In this document: positions 9,193 to 16,644 of the stretch, piece by piece
Layout: every line of letters starts with the position of its first letter
How positions within the stretch are numbered: position 1 is the first letter of the stretch
Program-made: the position numbers and the translations under genes
Assembly (NCBI RefSeq): GCF_017353255.1
Contig: NZ_JAFMYU010000006.1
Location: 1 to 64,000 of the forward strand
Direction of reading: 5' to 3'
Origin: Fibrella aquatilis
GTDB taxonomy: Bacteria; Bacteroidota; Bacteroidia; Cytophagales; Spirosomataceae
DNA length: 64,000 nucleotides
The notes under the pieces: model-generated
The model's input: only the letters and a program-made list of their open reading frames with translations
Database searches by the model: none
What the model was told of the DNA's origin: nothing

Positions 9193-9269
9193 TTTGTAGT
9201 TTGTGGTTTGTAGTTGGCTTGCGCAGGAGCAGTACGCTGGCGCAAGCCAACTACAAACCACAAACTAAA
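9188..9269. repeat. Intergenic inverted repeat with tandem TTTGTAG/TTTGTGG units
   Basis: Perfect 27-bp arms at 9198-9224 and 9240-9266 surround a 15-nt loop. Each arm is made of 7-nt units (TTTGTRG) followed by the inner module TTGGCTTGCGC. The left side has one extra 7-nt unit compared with the right. The left arm contains the stop codon of the agmatine deiminase gene, and the right arm ends next to the stop of the convergent nucleotidyltransferase gene. Confidence 0.93.
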
Positions 9270-9764
9270 TTACTCGAGGTTGTTTGGCTTTATCTGAGTG
9301 GCCTCGTTTAAGAGTTCGTCAATCATCAGCACGTCAGTCAAATCTTTGGGTCGCCGTGCCAGGATTTTCAATTCTCGCAGATCATTGATGTGTAAAAAAT
9401 AGACGCGTGGGCCACGTGATGTTTCGAATGGTTTAGCCCGCGCTCTGCACTGTTCATAGTCAAATTTACTATGTACCTGGGTGAGGACATCCAAGGGCAC
9501 ATCGTGTATTCTAATAATCTGAGGCTGAGTAAAATCGGCAACTCTCATATCAGCAATATCTTCGTCATCATAGCCAAACGCCCTTAACGTAGCTACAAAC
9601 CGATCACGATTTTCATTGGTTGGTTTCAGCCATATATCCACATCCTGCGTCATCCGCACCCCTCCATTCAAAATCAGAGCTAGTCCTCCAATCAGAATAT
9701 AGTCTAAGTTGTGAGCATCAGCCCGCTCAACAAAGTCTAAAAATTCCCTATTATCTACATCCAT
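9270..9764 (-). CDS. Nucleotidyltransferase-fold protein (DUF6036/AbiEii-like)
   Basis: A 164-residue cytosolic protein with the core of the minimal nucleotidyltransferase fold: YILIGGLALILNGGVRMTQDVDIW (residues 22-45), giving the GG and DxDxW pieces of the active site. The third acidic residue is probably in VPLDVLTQV (about residue 90). The short length and fold resemble proteins that serve as toxins or antitoxins in AbiE- and MNT-type modules. It starts inside the last codons of the 63-residue gene upstream (10-bp overlap), so the two are translated as a pair. The region is AT-richer than its neighbours, which hints at acquisition. The substrate is unknown. Confidence 0.7.
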   Translation of the reverse strand: MDVDNREFLDFVERADAHNLDYILIGGLALILNGGVRMTQDVDIWLKPTNENRDRFVATLRAFGYDDEDIADMRVADFTQPQIIRIHDVPLDVLTQVHSKFDYEQCRARAKPFETSRGPRVYFLHINDLRELKILARRPKDLTDVLMIDELLNEATQIKPNNLE

Positions 9765-9946
9765 GATGGGCGTGATATGGTGATTCTTTTGGGCTCTTCA
9801 GGAAAAGGTCCTATCAGCCCGACATATAATCGACGCATTTTCAGGAAAGCCTTCCAGCGTTGCTCTGGGGACATAAGCAGGTTTTCCCGGACTAATTCCC
9901 GGTTAGGCTCACCCATGTCTGTGTAAAATGAAATTTTCCTGCTCAT
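9755..9946 (-). CDS. Small protein coupled to the nucleotidyltransferase
   Basis: A 63-residue protein with no domain I recognise. It starts MSRKISFYTDMGEPN and contains a Trp/aromatic segment (QRWKAFLKMRRLYVG) and a PFPEEPKRI turn. Its stop overlaps the start of the nucleotidyltransferase gene by 10 bp, and the two share the same AT-rich composition. The arrangement suggests a two-gene module in which this small protein partners or regulates the enzyme. That is inference from layout only. Confidence 0.6.
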   Translation of the reverse strand: MSRKISFYTDMGEPNRELVRENLLMSPEQRWKAFLKMRRLYVGLIGPFPEEPKRITISRPSWM

Positions 9947-9959
9947 CTTTTAAGTAATG

Positions 9960-10100
9960 TTTAAAGTTTACTGTTTGCTGTCTTCTATTGCTTACGCCAG
10001 CAGGCCCCCTTTAGGCGGTCCGACGGGTCGGCGGGGGTGGTCCCGCGTCCGGGTTATTCTGAGGCAAGCAACAGAATACAGTAAACTGTAAACTCCTTAA
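9960..10100. repeat. Imperfect intergenic inverted repeat, GTTTACTGT word family
   Basis: The left arm (about 9960-9992) and right arm (about 10064-10100) are imperfect reverse complements built from the words GTTTACTGT and CTGTCTTCT. The same words recur at 44231-44330. The interior carries a GC-rich stretch with CGGTCCGACGG, a variant of the inner module seen at several other loci. It lies between the start of the 63-residue gene and the end of the MFS gene, on the same strand. Confidence 0.75.
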
Positions 10101-11317
10101 AGCGGCCCCGTAACCAACTCACCCTCAGTAGGTACGTCCTTTTTGTTGTCGGTGAAGAAGAACACGAAGAGCAGCAGCACCACCCCGGCAATGACGGCGG
10201 GGACGGTCCAAAACTTGAGGTAGTCGATACCCGTGTCTGTCTTTGCCCAGTCTTTCACCGCCCCTGACAAATACGAGCCAATGCTCATACCGATGCCGTA
10301 GGTAGCCAGCGAAATCAACCCCTGCGCCGACGACCGGATGTCGTCGCCCGCCTTATTGTCGGTATAGATCTGGCCCGTCACGAAGAAGAAATCGTAGCAC
10401 ACTCCGTGCAGGATAATAGCCAGGTAGAACATCCAGACGCCCGCCTCGGCATTGCCGAAACCAAAGAACAGGAACCGGGCGATCCAGGCAATGAGTCCCA
10501 CAATCAGCATTTTCTTTACCCCTAATCGGCTGAAGGCCAGCGGAATAAGCAGCATAAATCCTACTTCCGACACCTGCCCCAGCGACATCACGTTCTCCAC
10601 ATTTTTCAGGCCCGAATCGGTCAGGGCGGGGTTGGCCATAGCGTAGTAGAACGAGAGCGGAATGCAGATCAGCACCGACGAAATAAAGAAGATCGTGAAC
10701 GACCGGTCTTTGAAGAGTTTAAACGCGTTGAATCCCAGAATCTGCCCTAGCGAGGTGCTCTGGGTAGCCTTGGGTGGGGTATTGGGCAGAAAAAATGCGA
10801 ACACACCAAACGCCAGCGAGGTGTACATCGACAGCTTGAAGATCTCGACCTTATCACCGAAACCGTAATAGCCAATGATGTTGGTCACGGCAATCCAGGC
10901 CAGCGTACCCAGCACCCGGATGCCCGGAAACTCTTTTTCGGGGCTGCTCATCTGCTGCATCGCAATAGACGAAGTCAGGGCCAGCGTGGGGGCAAAGGTG
11001 AGGCAGTAGATCAGCAGAATCCAGAAAAACTGGTCGGCGTCGCGCACGTCGATGAGGAAATAGAGCACGGCGGCACCCAGCAGGTTGAGTACGCCCAGCA
11101 CCCGTTGGGCGGCAAAATACCGGTCGGCAATCATGCCCACGAAGAAGGGCGCAGCCAGCATAGCGAGCGAAAACGTGGCAAAAGCAGCTCCCTGCTGCAC
11201 GCCGGTGGCCCCCATCGTTTTCTCCATGTATTTGGTAACCTGACCATACCAGGCCCCCCACATGAAAAACTGGAGGAACATCATGGCCGACAATTGAAGG
11301 CGGGTCGTGATCGACAT
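10097..11317 (-). CDS. MFS transporter, nucleoside:H+ symporter type
   Basis: A 406-residue inner-membrane permease with about 12 helices. The N-terminus (LQLSAMMFLQFFMWGAWYGQVTKYM), the PFFVGMIADRYFAAQ loop between helices 2 and 3 and FFFVTGQIYTDNKA near helix 9 match the NupG/XapB nucleoside:H+ symporter family. Predicted role is proton-driven uptake of nucleosides, but several Bacteroidota members are annotated only as MFS. It ends with a short hydrophilic tail after residue 385. No nucleoside catabolic genes are next to it. A hairpin at 11428-11467 separates it from the GlsB-like gene upstream. Confidence 0.83.
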   Translation of the reverse strand: MSITTRLQLSAMMFLQFFMWGAWYGQVTKYMEKTMGATGVQQGAAFATFSLAMLAAPFFVGMIADRYFAAQRVLGVLNLLGAAVLYFLIDVRDADQFFWILLIYCLTFAPTLALTSSIAMQQMSSPEKEFPGIRVLGTLAWIAVTNIIGYYGFGDKVEIFKLSMYTSLAFGVFAFFLPNTPPKATQSTSLGQILGFNAFKLFKDRSFTIFFISSVLICIPLSFYYAMANPALTDSGLKNVENVMSLGQVSEVGFMLLIPLAFSRLGVKKMLIVGLIAWIARFLFFGFGNAEAGVWMFYLAIILHGVCYDFFFVTGQIYTDNKAGDDIRSSAQGLISLATYGIGMSIGSYLSGAVKDWAKTDTGIDYLKFWTVPAVIAGVVLLLFVFFFTDNKKDVPTEGELVTGPL

Positions 11318-11427
11318 GCGTGTGTTGATTTAGGCGTTTATGAATTTGGCAATGGCGAATGTACTATTGGTCATTGACCGAAGCTACTCCATAAAGCACA
11401 ATGCTAACCGCTATCTCCTAAAACGCG

Positions 11428-11467
11428 TCACCCCAGCCCAGGAAGTCTGCTTCCTGGGCTGGGGTGA
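11428..11467. terminator. Perfect 18-bp hairpin behind the GlsB-like gene
   Basis: Arms 11428-11445 and 11450-11467 are exact reverse complements with a 4-nt loop. On the minus strand it follows the GlsB-like stop codon by 24 nt and precedes a short T run, so it is probably that gene's terminator. Confidence 0.75.
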
Positions 11468-11491
11468 GCCAATCTATGCCAACAGCTGCCG

Positions 11492-11734
11492 CTATGCCCG
11501 GCTGGTGTTGCCCTTTATAAGTGCCGCAATACCCAAAATAACCACCGCCCCAACAAAAGAAGTCAGAATGGCGTCTATCAGGCTGGTAGATTTGCCAAAT
11601 ACAAATCCGCCGACAATACCACCGGCAATGCCGAGCAGAATTTCGACCAAAAGAGAAAAGGAGAACCGCTTGAAAACAAGGTCGGCTAACCAGCCGGCTA
11701 CTGCGCCGACGAGAATGGACGTTAAGATACCCAT
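11492..11734 (-). CDS. GlsB/YeaQ/YmgE-type small membrane protein
   Basis: An 80-residue inner-membrane protein with three glycine-rich helices (GILTSILVGAVAGWLADLVF, LLVEILLGIAGGIVGGFVFG and AILTSFVGAVVILGIAALI). This is the pattern of the transglycosylase-associated GlsB/YeaQ family linked to envelope and general stress. The ATG at 11734 fits the family N-terminus, and an upstream frame extension to 11773 would add an unlikely charged leader. A candidate -7 box lies 37 bp upstream. Confidence 0.8.
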   Translation of the reverse strand: MGILTSILVGAVAGWLADLVFKRFSFSLLVEILLGIAGGIVGGFVFGKSTSLIDAILTSFVGAVVILGIAALIKGNTSRA

Positions 11735-12128
11735 GACAGTTTTTCGTTTATGTTGAGTTGTTGTTAAAAACAAATTTACAACTAGTAATAGGGGGCTTTG
11801 TTCGTGACCCGAACGTTGCCCAATGCCATTGTGTTAGCAATAGCAACGATAAATAACTAATCTACCAACTCACTGGTACATGCGTCCGAAATTGGACTAT
11901 TACGCGTCAGCAACGGTTAATTTTAACGCTTCCCACTGCGTGTATTACTCAAATATGTAGCACATTTGTACCCCTTAATCCATCTCGTCTTTCCAAATTC
12001 GCATTCATTCCCGGAATGAGTCTATTCTGAAAAAAGAGTTTGGCCGAACCAACTTCTTGTACTTAATTTAGACTTTGAACCGAGAGCTAAAAGCCACTTT
12101 GCACAACTTTTGCTGACTTGTCATCAAT
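11735..12128. other. 394-bp AT-rich intergenic region
   Basis: No gene is supported here. It separates two divergent genes. It contains the TAAATTTG -7-like box of the GlsB-like gene (11771-11778, minus) and a small palindrome TCATTCC-C-GGAATGA (12005-12019). The latter is an operator-like site about 110 bp upstream of the PhyH gene. The stretch has no long word-repeat inverted repeat, unlike most other gaps of similar size. Confidence 0.6.
11771..11778 (-). promoter_or_regulatory. -7 box TAAATTTG upstream of the GlsB-like gene
   Basis: On the minus strand this octamer matches the Bacteroidota TAnnTTTG consensus and lies 36 bp before the ATG at 11734. No clear -33 TTG is present at the usual distance. 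Confidence 0.45.
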
Positions 12129-12944
12129 ATGAAAAAATTGCAATGCCCCCGTTTTGAGTTGGGCGAAACCCTCACCCACGAGCAGAAAGCATTCTTTGAT
12201 AAGCATGGTATTATCGTTTTCCCAAATTTCATAAAGCGCGACACCGTTACGCTTTTTTTAAGTGAACTAGCCCGCATCGAGCAGGAATGGATTACCGAAG
12301 GACGCGATAAAGTAAATGGCGTACCCTTGAAATTCGGCCGTGATGAGGCCAACAATAAAGTCATTCAGCGTTCGTGCTTCCTGTCGCATTACAGCGATGT
12401 GTTGCACGAGTTCCTACAAGACCCTCGCCTACAGGTCATCACCGACTTGCTTCAGCCCTACGAAGGCCGCATGGGCGAGAACGAAAAAGACGGGCTGGTG
12501 CTCAACAATTACGTACGCACCCCAACCAGTCAATACTCGCAAATGGGTTGGCATACCGATAGCCCCCGCGACATCTTCCTGGGTCAGCGGATCATGCCAA
12601 TGCTCAACGTGGGTATTCACCTCGACGATTGCCCTATGGAAAACGGCGGTTTGCGCGTGTTGCCCGGCACCCACAAGCAAAGCACCTTCCGCATGTTATT
12701 TGGCAAGAAATACTTTGTCGATAATAACCCCGATCCGCGCGAGGTAGGCCTCGATATTCAGGCCGGTGACCTTACCGTACACGATGGCCGTATCTGGCAC
12801 CGCGTACAGCAGTCGCCGCACATCGGCGAAGCCAGCCGCCGTCGTGTGATGTATGTACCCGTGGTAACGGGCAAATACAAGCCCAAGAACGAGTTCAGCA
12901 AAACCCCGTTCTACCACCGCTTTATTCAGAAAGTAAACATCTAA
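12129..12944 (+). CDS. Phytanoyl-CoA dioxygenase (PhyH) family protein
   Basis: A 271-residue Fe(II)/2-oxoglutarate-dependent oxygenase. The facial triad is visible as HxD in MGWHTDSP (residues about 141-143) and a distal His in TVHDGRIWHRV (about residue 223). A 2-oxoglutarate-binding Arg follows in SRRRVMYVPV. The N-terminal FDKHGIIVFPNFIK is also typical of PhyH proteins. The substrate is not predictable; relatives hydroxylate lipids, ectoine, halogenated or natural-product substrates. It is preceded by a long intergenic region and followed by a word-repeat inverted repeat before the SDR gene. Co-transcription with that reductase is possible but not shown. Confidence 0.85.
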   Translation: MKKLQCPRFELGETLTHEQKAFFDKHGIIVFPNFIKRDTVTLFLSELARIEQEWITEGRDKVNGVPLKFGRDEANNKVIQRSCFLSHYSDVLHEFLQDPRLQVITDLLQPYEGRMGENEKDGLVLNNYVRTPTSQYSQMGWHTDSPRDIFLGQRIMPMLNVGIHLDDCPMENGGLRVLPGTHKQSTFRMLFGKKYFVDNNPDPREVGLDIQAGDLTVHDGRIWHRVQQSPHIGEASRRRVMYVPVVTGKYKPKNEFSKTPFYHRFIQKVNI

Positions 12945-12949
12945 TAGAA

Positions 12950-13052
12950 GTTTAAAGCCTAAACGTCTAAGGTCTAAAGTTCCATAGTCGAAGAAGCCTG
13001 GCCATTGGCAGCGCAACTTTAGACATCGAACTTCAGACTTTAGACTTTTTTT
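12950..13052. repeat. Imperfect intergenic inverted repeat, GTCTAAAGT word family
   Basis: The left side (12950-12982) and right side (13013-13045) are built from the words GTCTAAAGT and ACTTTAGAC. The best paired core is GTCTAAAGTT (12972-12981) with AACTTTAGAC (13015-13024). The right side runs directly into seven T and the ATG of the SDR gene at 13053. Confidence 0.8.
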
Positions 13053-13826
13053 ATGACCTACGCACTCATCACCGGGGCCAGTCGGGGTATTGGTCAGGCC
13101 ATTGCCACCGAACTGGCCAGCCGGAAGTACAACCTGCTGCTGGTAGCACGTTCGGGCGAAACGCTCCAGACAATTGCCGCCGACCTTGGCCGCCAATATG
13201 GCGTTTCGGTGCAGACCCTGGCCCTAAACCTCGCCACTCCTGAAGCCCCCCAGCAGGTGTTCGACTGGTGCCAGACCAACAACTATGCGGTTTCTATCCT
13301 GGTCAACAATGCCGGCTATGGCCTCAGCGGGCAGTTTGAGCAGTATTCGCTGACCGAGAATCTGGCCATGATGCAGGTGAACATGACCACGCTGGTAGCT
13401 TTAACGCAGTTGTTTTTACCCCAGCTTCGGCAACAGGCCAAAGCATATATCCTCAACATTGCTTCGTCAACAGCTTACCAGGCGCTGCCCGGCATGAGCC
13501 TCTATGCCGCCACCAAAGTGTTTGTGCTCAACTTCAGCCGGGGTCTGCACCACGAACTGGCGGGTTCGAGCGTGAGTGTGACCAGCATCAGTCCCGGTGC
13601 CACCGACACGGGCTTCAACGACCGGGCGCAGATTAACCAGAAAGCCCGCGAAGCCGCCAAAAAGATTACGATGACACCCGAAGCCGTTGCTAAACAGTCG
13701 GTTGCAGGTATGTTTGCCGGAAAAGCCGAGGTCATCACCGGTGCCATTAATAAGGCCGGGGCCTTTGCCGCCTGGCTCCTACCCAAAAGCTTCATCGAAA
13801 AAACAGCATACAAAATTTATAAGTAA
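13053..13826 (+). CDS. Short-chain dehydrogenase/reductase (SDR)
   Basis: A 257-residue NAD(P)-dependent oxidoreductase of the classical SDR type. The cofactor motif TGASRGIG is at residues 7-14, NNAGYG at about 88-93, the catalytic Ser in LNIASS and the catalytic pair in YAATK (about residues 150-154). Arg after TGASR suggests NADP(H) preference. Substrate is unknown. A related SDR (21467-22393) in the window shares the same motifs and a C-terminal extension. The following serine hydrolase starts 25 bp downstream, so the two may form an operon. Initiation is directly behind a repeat-derived T run. Confidence 0.87.
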   Translation: MTYALITGASRGIGQAIATELASRKYNLLLVARSGETLQTIAADLGRQYGVSVQTLALNLATPEAPQQVFDWCQTNNYAVSILVNNAGYGLSGQFEQYSLTENLAMMQVNMTTLVALTQLFLPQLRQQAKAYILNIASSTAYQALPGMSLYAATKVFVLNFSRGLHHELAGSSVSVTSISPGATDTGFNDRAQINQKAREAAKKITMTPEAVAKQSVAGMFAGKAEVITGAINKAGAFAAWLLPKSFIEKTAYKIYK

Positions 13827-13851
13827 TCATTGGTCATTCGCTGCGCCCCCC

Positions 13852-15120
13852 ATGAAAAAAACCTTACTCCTCCTGCTCCTGCCCGCGTTGTGCCATGCGC
13901 AGGCCCCTATGCTGCTAAGCGAAGCCGCACCGGCTTCAGTGAGTGTCAGCGCAGATCGACTTACCCGCATCGACCGGGTATTGCAGGAGTACGTTGACCA
14001 GGGCAAGCAGGCGGGCATTATTGCCCTGGTGGTTCGCAATGGCAAGATCGTGTACCACAAAGCGTTTGGTATGGATAATCCCGCCGCCAAAACGCCCCTG
14101 AAACGCGACGCCATTTTCAGGATTGCCTCACAGACAAAAGCCATTACCACCGTGGCGGCTATGATGCTCTTTGAAGAAGGCCGATTTCTGCTCGATGAGC
14201 CTGTTTCCAAATACATACCGGCATTCAAGAACCCTACGGTGCTTTCTACATTCAACGAGGCCGATTCAAGCTACACCACCAAACCGGCCAGCCGGGAGAT
14301 CACCATTCGGCAGTTAATGACCCATACGTCGGGTATAAGCTACACCTCCATTGGCACCAAAGAAGCCAACGCCATCTACGCCAAGGCGGGTATTCCGAGT
14401 GGCATTGGTACGCCCATGAATAGCCTCTCGGTGAGTATTCCGGCGCTGGCCAAACTACCCCTGATGCACAACCCCGGCGAAAAATGGACCTACAGCCTGA
14501 GTACCGACGTGCTGGGCTATCTGGTAGAAGTGGTATCGGGCCAACCGCTCGACCAGTTTTTTCGCACCCGCATTTTCGAGCCGCTGGGCATGAACGACAC
14601 ATACTTCTACCTGCCCGCCGCCAAGCAAAATCGCCTGGCTACGCTCTTCACCGAAAATCAGGCAAAGCAGGTAATTCCCTCTCCCATACAGGGTGGCGTG
14701 TCGCCAGACTACCCCAAGCAGGCGGGCACCTACTTTTCGGGCGGTGCGGGCTTGTCGTCAACGGCAGTAGACTATGCCATGTTCCTGCAAATGGTGCTCA
14801 ACGGCGGCACGTATAACGGTAAGCAACTCTTGGGGCCTGCCACCGTGCGGCTGATGCTGCAAAACCAGATTGGAGCGCTCAACGTAGGCGATAGCAAATT
14901 TGGACTCGGCTTTGGCATTGCCACGCCGGCCTCGGCCGCCCGGTTGCCCGTGTCAGTAGGATCCTTTAGCTGGGGTGGCTTCTTCGGCACCGACTATTGG
15001 GCCGACCCGCAGCAGGGCATCATTGGCATGGTAATCACCCAGAAAGTGCCCAACTCCTACGGCGACCTCAACGACAAATTCAAAGTGCTGGTCTATCAGG
15101 CCTTGACAGGATTGAAGTAA
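13852..15120 (+). CDS. Exported serine hydrolase, beta-lactamase class C/esterase family
   Basis: A 422-residue periplasmic or secreted enzyme. The start at 13852 gives the signal peptide MKKTLLLLLLPALCHAQ; longer upstream frames overlap the SDR gene. The nucleophile motif SQTK (IASQTKAI, about residue 94) is present. The second motif is YSL (WTYSLSTDVLG), where a beta-lactamase would have YxN. The C-terminal SWGGFFGTDYW resembles the W-x-G pattern of EstB-like esterases. It is therefore more likely an esterase or peptidase than a true AmpC. Its stop directly abuts the 40-bp inverted repeat. Confidence 0.85.
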   Translation: MKKTLLLLLLPALCHAQAPMLLSEAAPASVSVSADRLTRIDRVLQEYVDQGKQAGIIALVVRNGKIVYHKAFGMDNPAAKTPLKRDAIFRIASQTKAITTVAAMMLFEEGRFLLDEPVSKYIPAFKNPTVLSTFNEADSSYTTKPASREITIRQLMTHTSGISYTSIGTKEANAIYAKAGIPSGIGTPMNSLSVSIPALAKLPLMHNPGEKWTYSLSTDVLGYLVEVVSGQPLDQFFRTRIFEPLGMNDTYFYLPAAKQNRLATLFTENQAKQVIPSPIQGGVSPDYPKQAGTYFSGGAGLSSTAVDYAMFLQMVLNGGTYNGKQLLGPATVRLMLQNQIGALNVGDSKFGLGFGIATPASAARLPVSVGSFSWGGFFGTDYWADPQQGIIGMVITQKVPNSYGDLNDKFKVLVYQALTGLK

Positions 15121-15121
15121 G

Positions 15122-15219
15122 GGTCACACAGAGGCATGGAGGACACATGAAGCGCATAGAGATTTTTTATTGATACAGCCTCTGTGCGCTTCATGTGTCC
15201 TCTATGCCTCTGTGTGACC
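15122..15219. repeat. Long intergenic inverted repeat, CACAGAGG/GGACACA words
   Basis: Arms 15122-15161 and 15180-15219 are 40 nt long with two mismatches and an 18-nt T-rich loop. The arms contain the near-tandem words CACAGAGGCA and GGAGGACACA. The repeat starts one base after the stop of the serine hydrolase and lies upstream of ftsX on the same strand. Confidence 0.93.
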
Positions 15220-15276
15220 TTTACCTTTCCCCGTTAATTTTTCCTAATTCACCAGACGGTTGCCCGGCGAAAACCG

Positions 15277-15304
15277 TTTGGTTTACAGAGAAGGTTTATT
15301 TTTG
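15277..15304 (+). promoter_or_regulatory. Promoter of ftsX, probably giving a leaderless mRNA
   Basis: TTTG (15277-15280) and an exact TAnnTTTG box, TATTTTTG (15297-15304), are separated by 16 bp. The ATG of ftsX is at 15309, only 5 bp after the box, so the transcript would start at or within a few bases of the start codon. Confidence 0.55.
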
Positions 15305-15308
15305 TTCA

Positions 15309-16187
15309 ATGGCGCGTAAAAAGAAGAATGTCGGAGCCTACCCCACCGGGCGAATTTTGTTTAGCCTGACGCTGGCGTTACTGCTCATCGGCGCGTGCGG
15401 GTTGCTGGCCATCCAGTCGAAACGGTTGGTGACGCAGGTGCGTGAAAGCAACGAGGTACGGGCGTTTCTGGATAATGACCTCGACTCGACCAGCCGACTG
15501 GCCCTGGCAGCTGCCATTGCCAAAGAGCCTTTTGTGCTGACCAACAACGCCGCCTCGGTGCGGTACGTCTCGAAAGACGATGCCGCCAAGGAGTTCATTG
15601 CTGAAACCAAAGAAGACTTCACCCGCTTTCTGAACGACAATCCCCTTCACGCCAGCTATCGCATCCGCCTGCGGGAGAGCTACTTCGCCGAAGAGAAACT
15701 GAAAGAAGTAAAAGCAGCTTTAGAAAAGATGGACGGTGTTTTTGAGGTGGTTTACCCGGAAAATATGGTCGATAACATTAACCGTAACATCACAAAAATT
15801 TATGCCGTGATGGCCGGTTTTGCGCTGGTGTTGTTAATCATCATTATTGTGTTGATGAACAATACCATTCGGCTGGCGCTGTATTCGCAGCGGCTGCTGA
15901 TTCGGAGTATGCAACTGGTGGGGGCCACCAACGGATTTATTACCAAACCGTTTCTGATGCGGGGCCTCACCCAGGGTTTGGTGGCGGGCCTTATTTCGGC
16001 AACGGTGCTGTGTATTGGCTGGTACGCCGCCATCTACAGCCTGCCCGAACTGACCACCCTTACCGACCCGTTGCAACTGCTGGTGCTGGCCGGGGGGTTG
16101 ATAGTGCTGGGCATGTTTATTGGCTTGCTGAGTACGCTTCAGGCCGTAAATCGATATTTGGGCCTGACCCTAAACGAATTATACTAA
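15309..16187 (+). CDS. ftsX: Cell division protein FtsX (permease-like)
   Basis: A 292-residue inner-membrane protein with one N-terminal helix (residues about 17-37), a periplasmic domain of about 130 residues and three C-terminal helices. This is the FtsX/MacB-permease topology. FtsX works with the ATPase FtsE in the divisome and activates peptidoglycan hydrolases. ALVLLIIIIVLMNNTIRLALYSQRLLIRSMQLVGAT contains the characteristic RSMxLVGAT element. The ATG at 15309 is chosen because the upstream extension crosses the inverted repeat. ftsE is not in the window. The gene heads the cluster ftsX-DUF3098-uppP-truB-ribF. Confidence 0.9.
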   Translation: MARKKKNVGAYPTGRILFSLTLALLLIGACGLLAIQSKRLVTQVRESNEVRAFLDNDLDSTSRLALAAAIAKEPFVLTNNAASVRYVSKDDAAKEFIAETKEDFTRFLNDNPLHASYRIRLRESYFAEEKLKEVKAALEKMDGVFEVVYPENMVDNINRNITKIYAVMAGFALVLLIIIIVLMNNTIRLALYSQRLLIRSMQLVGATNGFITKPFLMRGLTQGLVAGLISATVLCIGWYAAIYSLPELTTLTDPLQLLVLAGGLIVLGMFIGLLSTLQAVNRYLGLTLNELY

Positions 16188-16199
16188 TTAACACTGATT

Positions 16200-16502
16200 A
16201 TGGAAGCCACACGAGTAAGTCCACCCAAGCGGGGCGCGGTAAAGCCCGAATTTCAGACGGCCATCCCCACGCGTAATGCGCCCTCAGTGCCCACGGCCAT
16301 GATGCCGTTTGGCAAAGTAAACTACCAGCTCATGGTTGCCGGTATTGCCGTGCTGCTGGTCGGCTTTTTCATCATGAGCCTCGACAGTGAAGAGTTTGGT
16401 TTTGGCTTTCTGGGCCTCACGCTGGGTCCCGTGGTGGTTATGACCGGTTTCATCATCGAGCTGTTTGCCATCCTGAAAAAACCAGTCACTACCGAGTTAT
16501 AG
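16200..16502 (+). CDS. DUF3098 family membrane protein
   Basis: A 100-residue protein with a charged N-terminal tail of about 35 residues and two helices (YQLMVAGIAVLLVGFFIMS and LTLGPVVVMTGFIIELFAIL), which is the DUF3098 pattern. The conserved FGKxNYxLM start of the domain is seen as FGKVNYQLM. It lies 12 bp after ftsX and is followed by an intrinsic terminator, so it is probably co-transcribed with ftsX. Function unknown; the linkage to ftsX and uppP suggests an envelope role. Confidence 0.87.
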   Translation: MEATRVSPPKRGAVKPEFQTAIPTRNAPSVPTAMMPFGKVNYQLMVAGIAVLLVGFFIMSLDSEEFGFGFLGLTLGPVVVMTGFIIELFAILKKPVTTEL

Positions 16503-16522
16503 GCTGCTAGCCTAACTACCTG

Positions 16523-16580
16523 ATCGCCACATGGTCTGAACAGCGTTGATGCTCGTTTGGCCCGTGTGGCGATTTTTTAT
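16523..16580 (+). terminator. Intrinsic terminator after DUF3098
   Basis: The 9-bp arms ATCGCCACA (16523-16531) and TGTGGCGAT (16565-16573) are followed directly by a T run (16573-16578). This separates the ftsX-DUF3098 pair from uppP, which has its own -7 box. Confidence 0.75.
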
Positions 16581-16602
16581 AGGTAGCCGCGCCGTTGCAT
16601 TG

Positions 16603-16610
16603 TAGCTTTG
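16603..16610 (+). promoter_or_regulatory. -7 box TAGCTTTG of uppP
   Basis: An exact TAnnTTTG octamer 34 bp upstream of the uppP start, directly after the terminator at 16523-16580. The -33 element is weak. Confidence 0.5.
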
Positions 16611-16644
16611 TGGCCTGTTTGAACGTGTCACTGCTACCCCTCTT

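Noticed and set aside
11941-11975. Promoter for the PhyH gene near TGTAGCACATTTGTA
   Set aside because: The CACATTTG box misses the first consensus T and lies 160 bp upstream of the gene; too weak to list.
13687-13851. Longer N-terminus for the serine hydrolase at 13852
   Set aside because: It would overlap the SDR gene and place a basic Arg/Pro-rich stretch before an otherwise clean signal peptide.
15195-15308. Longer N-terminus for ftsX
   Set aside because: The extension is encoded by the right arm of the 40-nt inverted repeat, and the promoter lies downstream of it.
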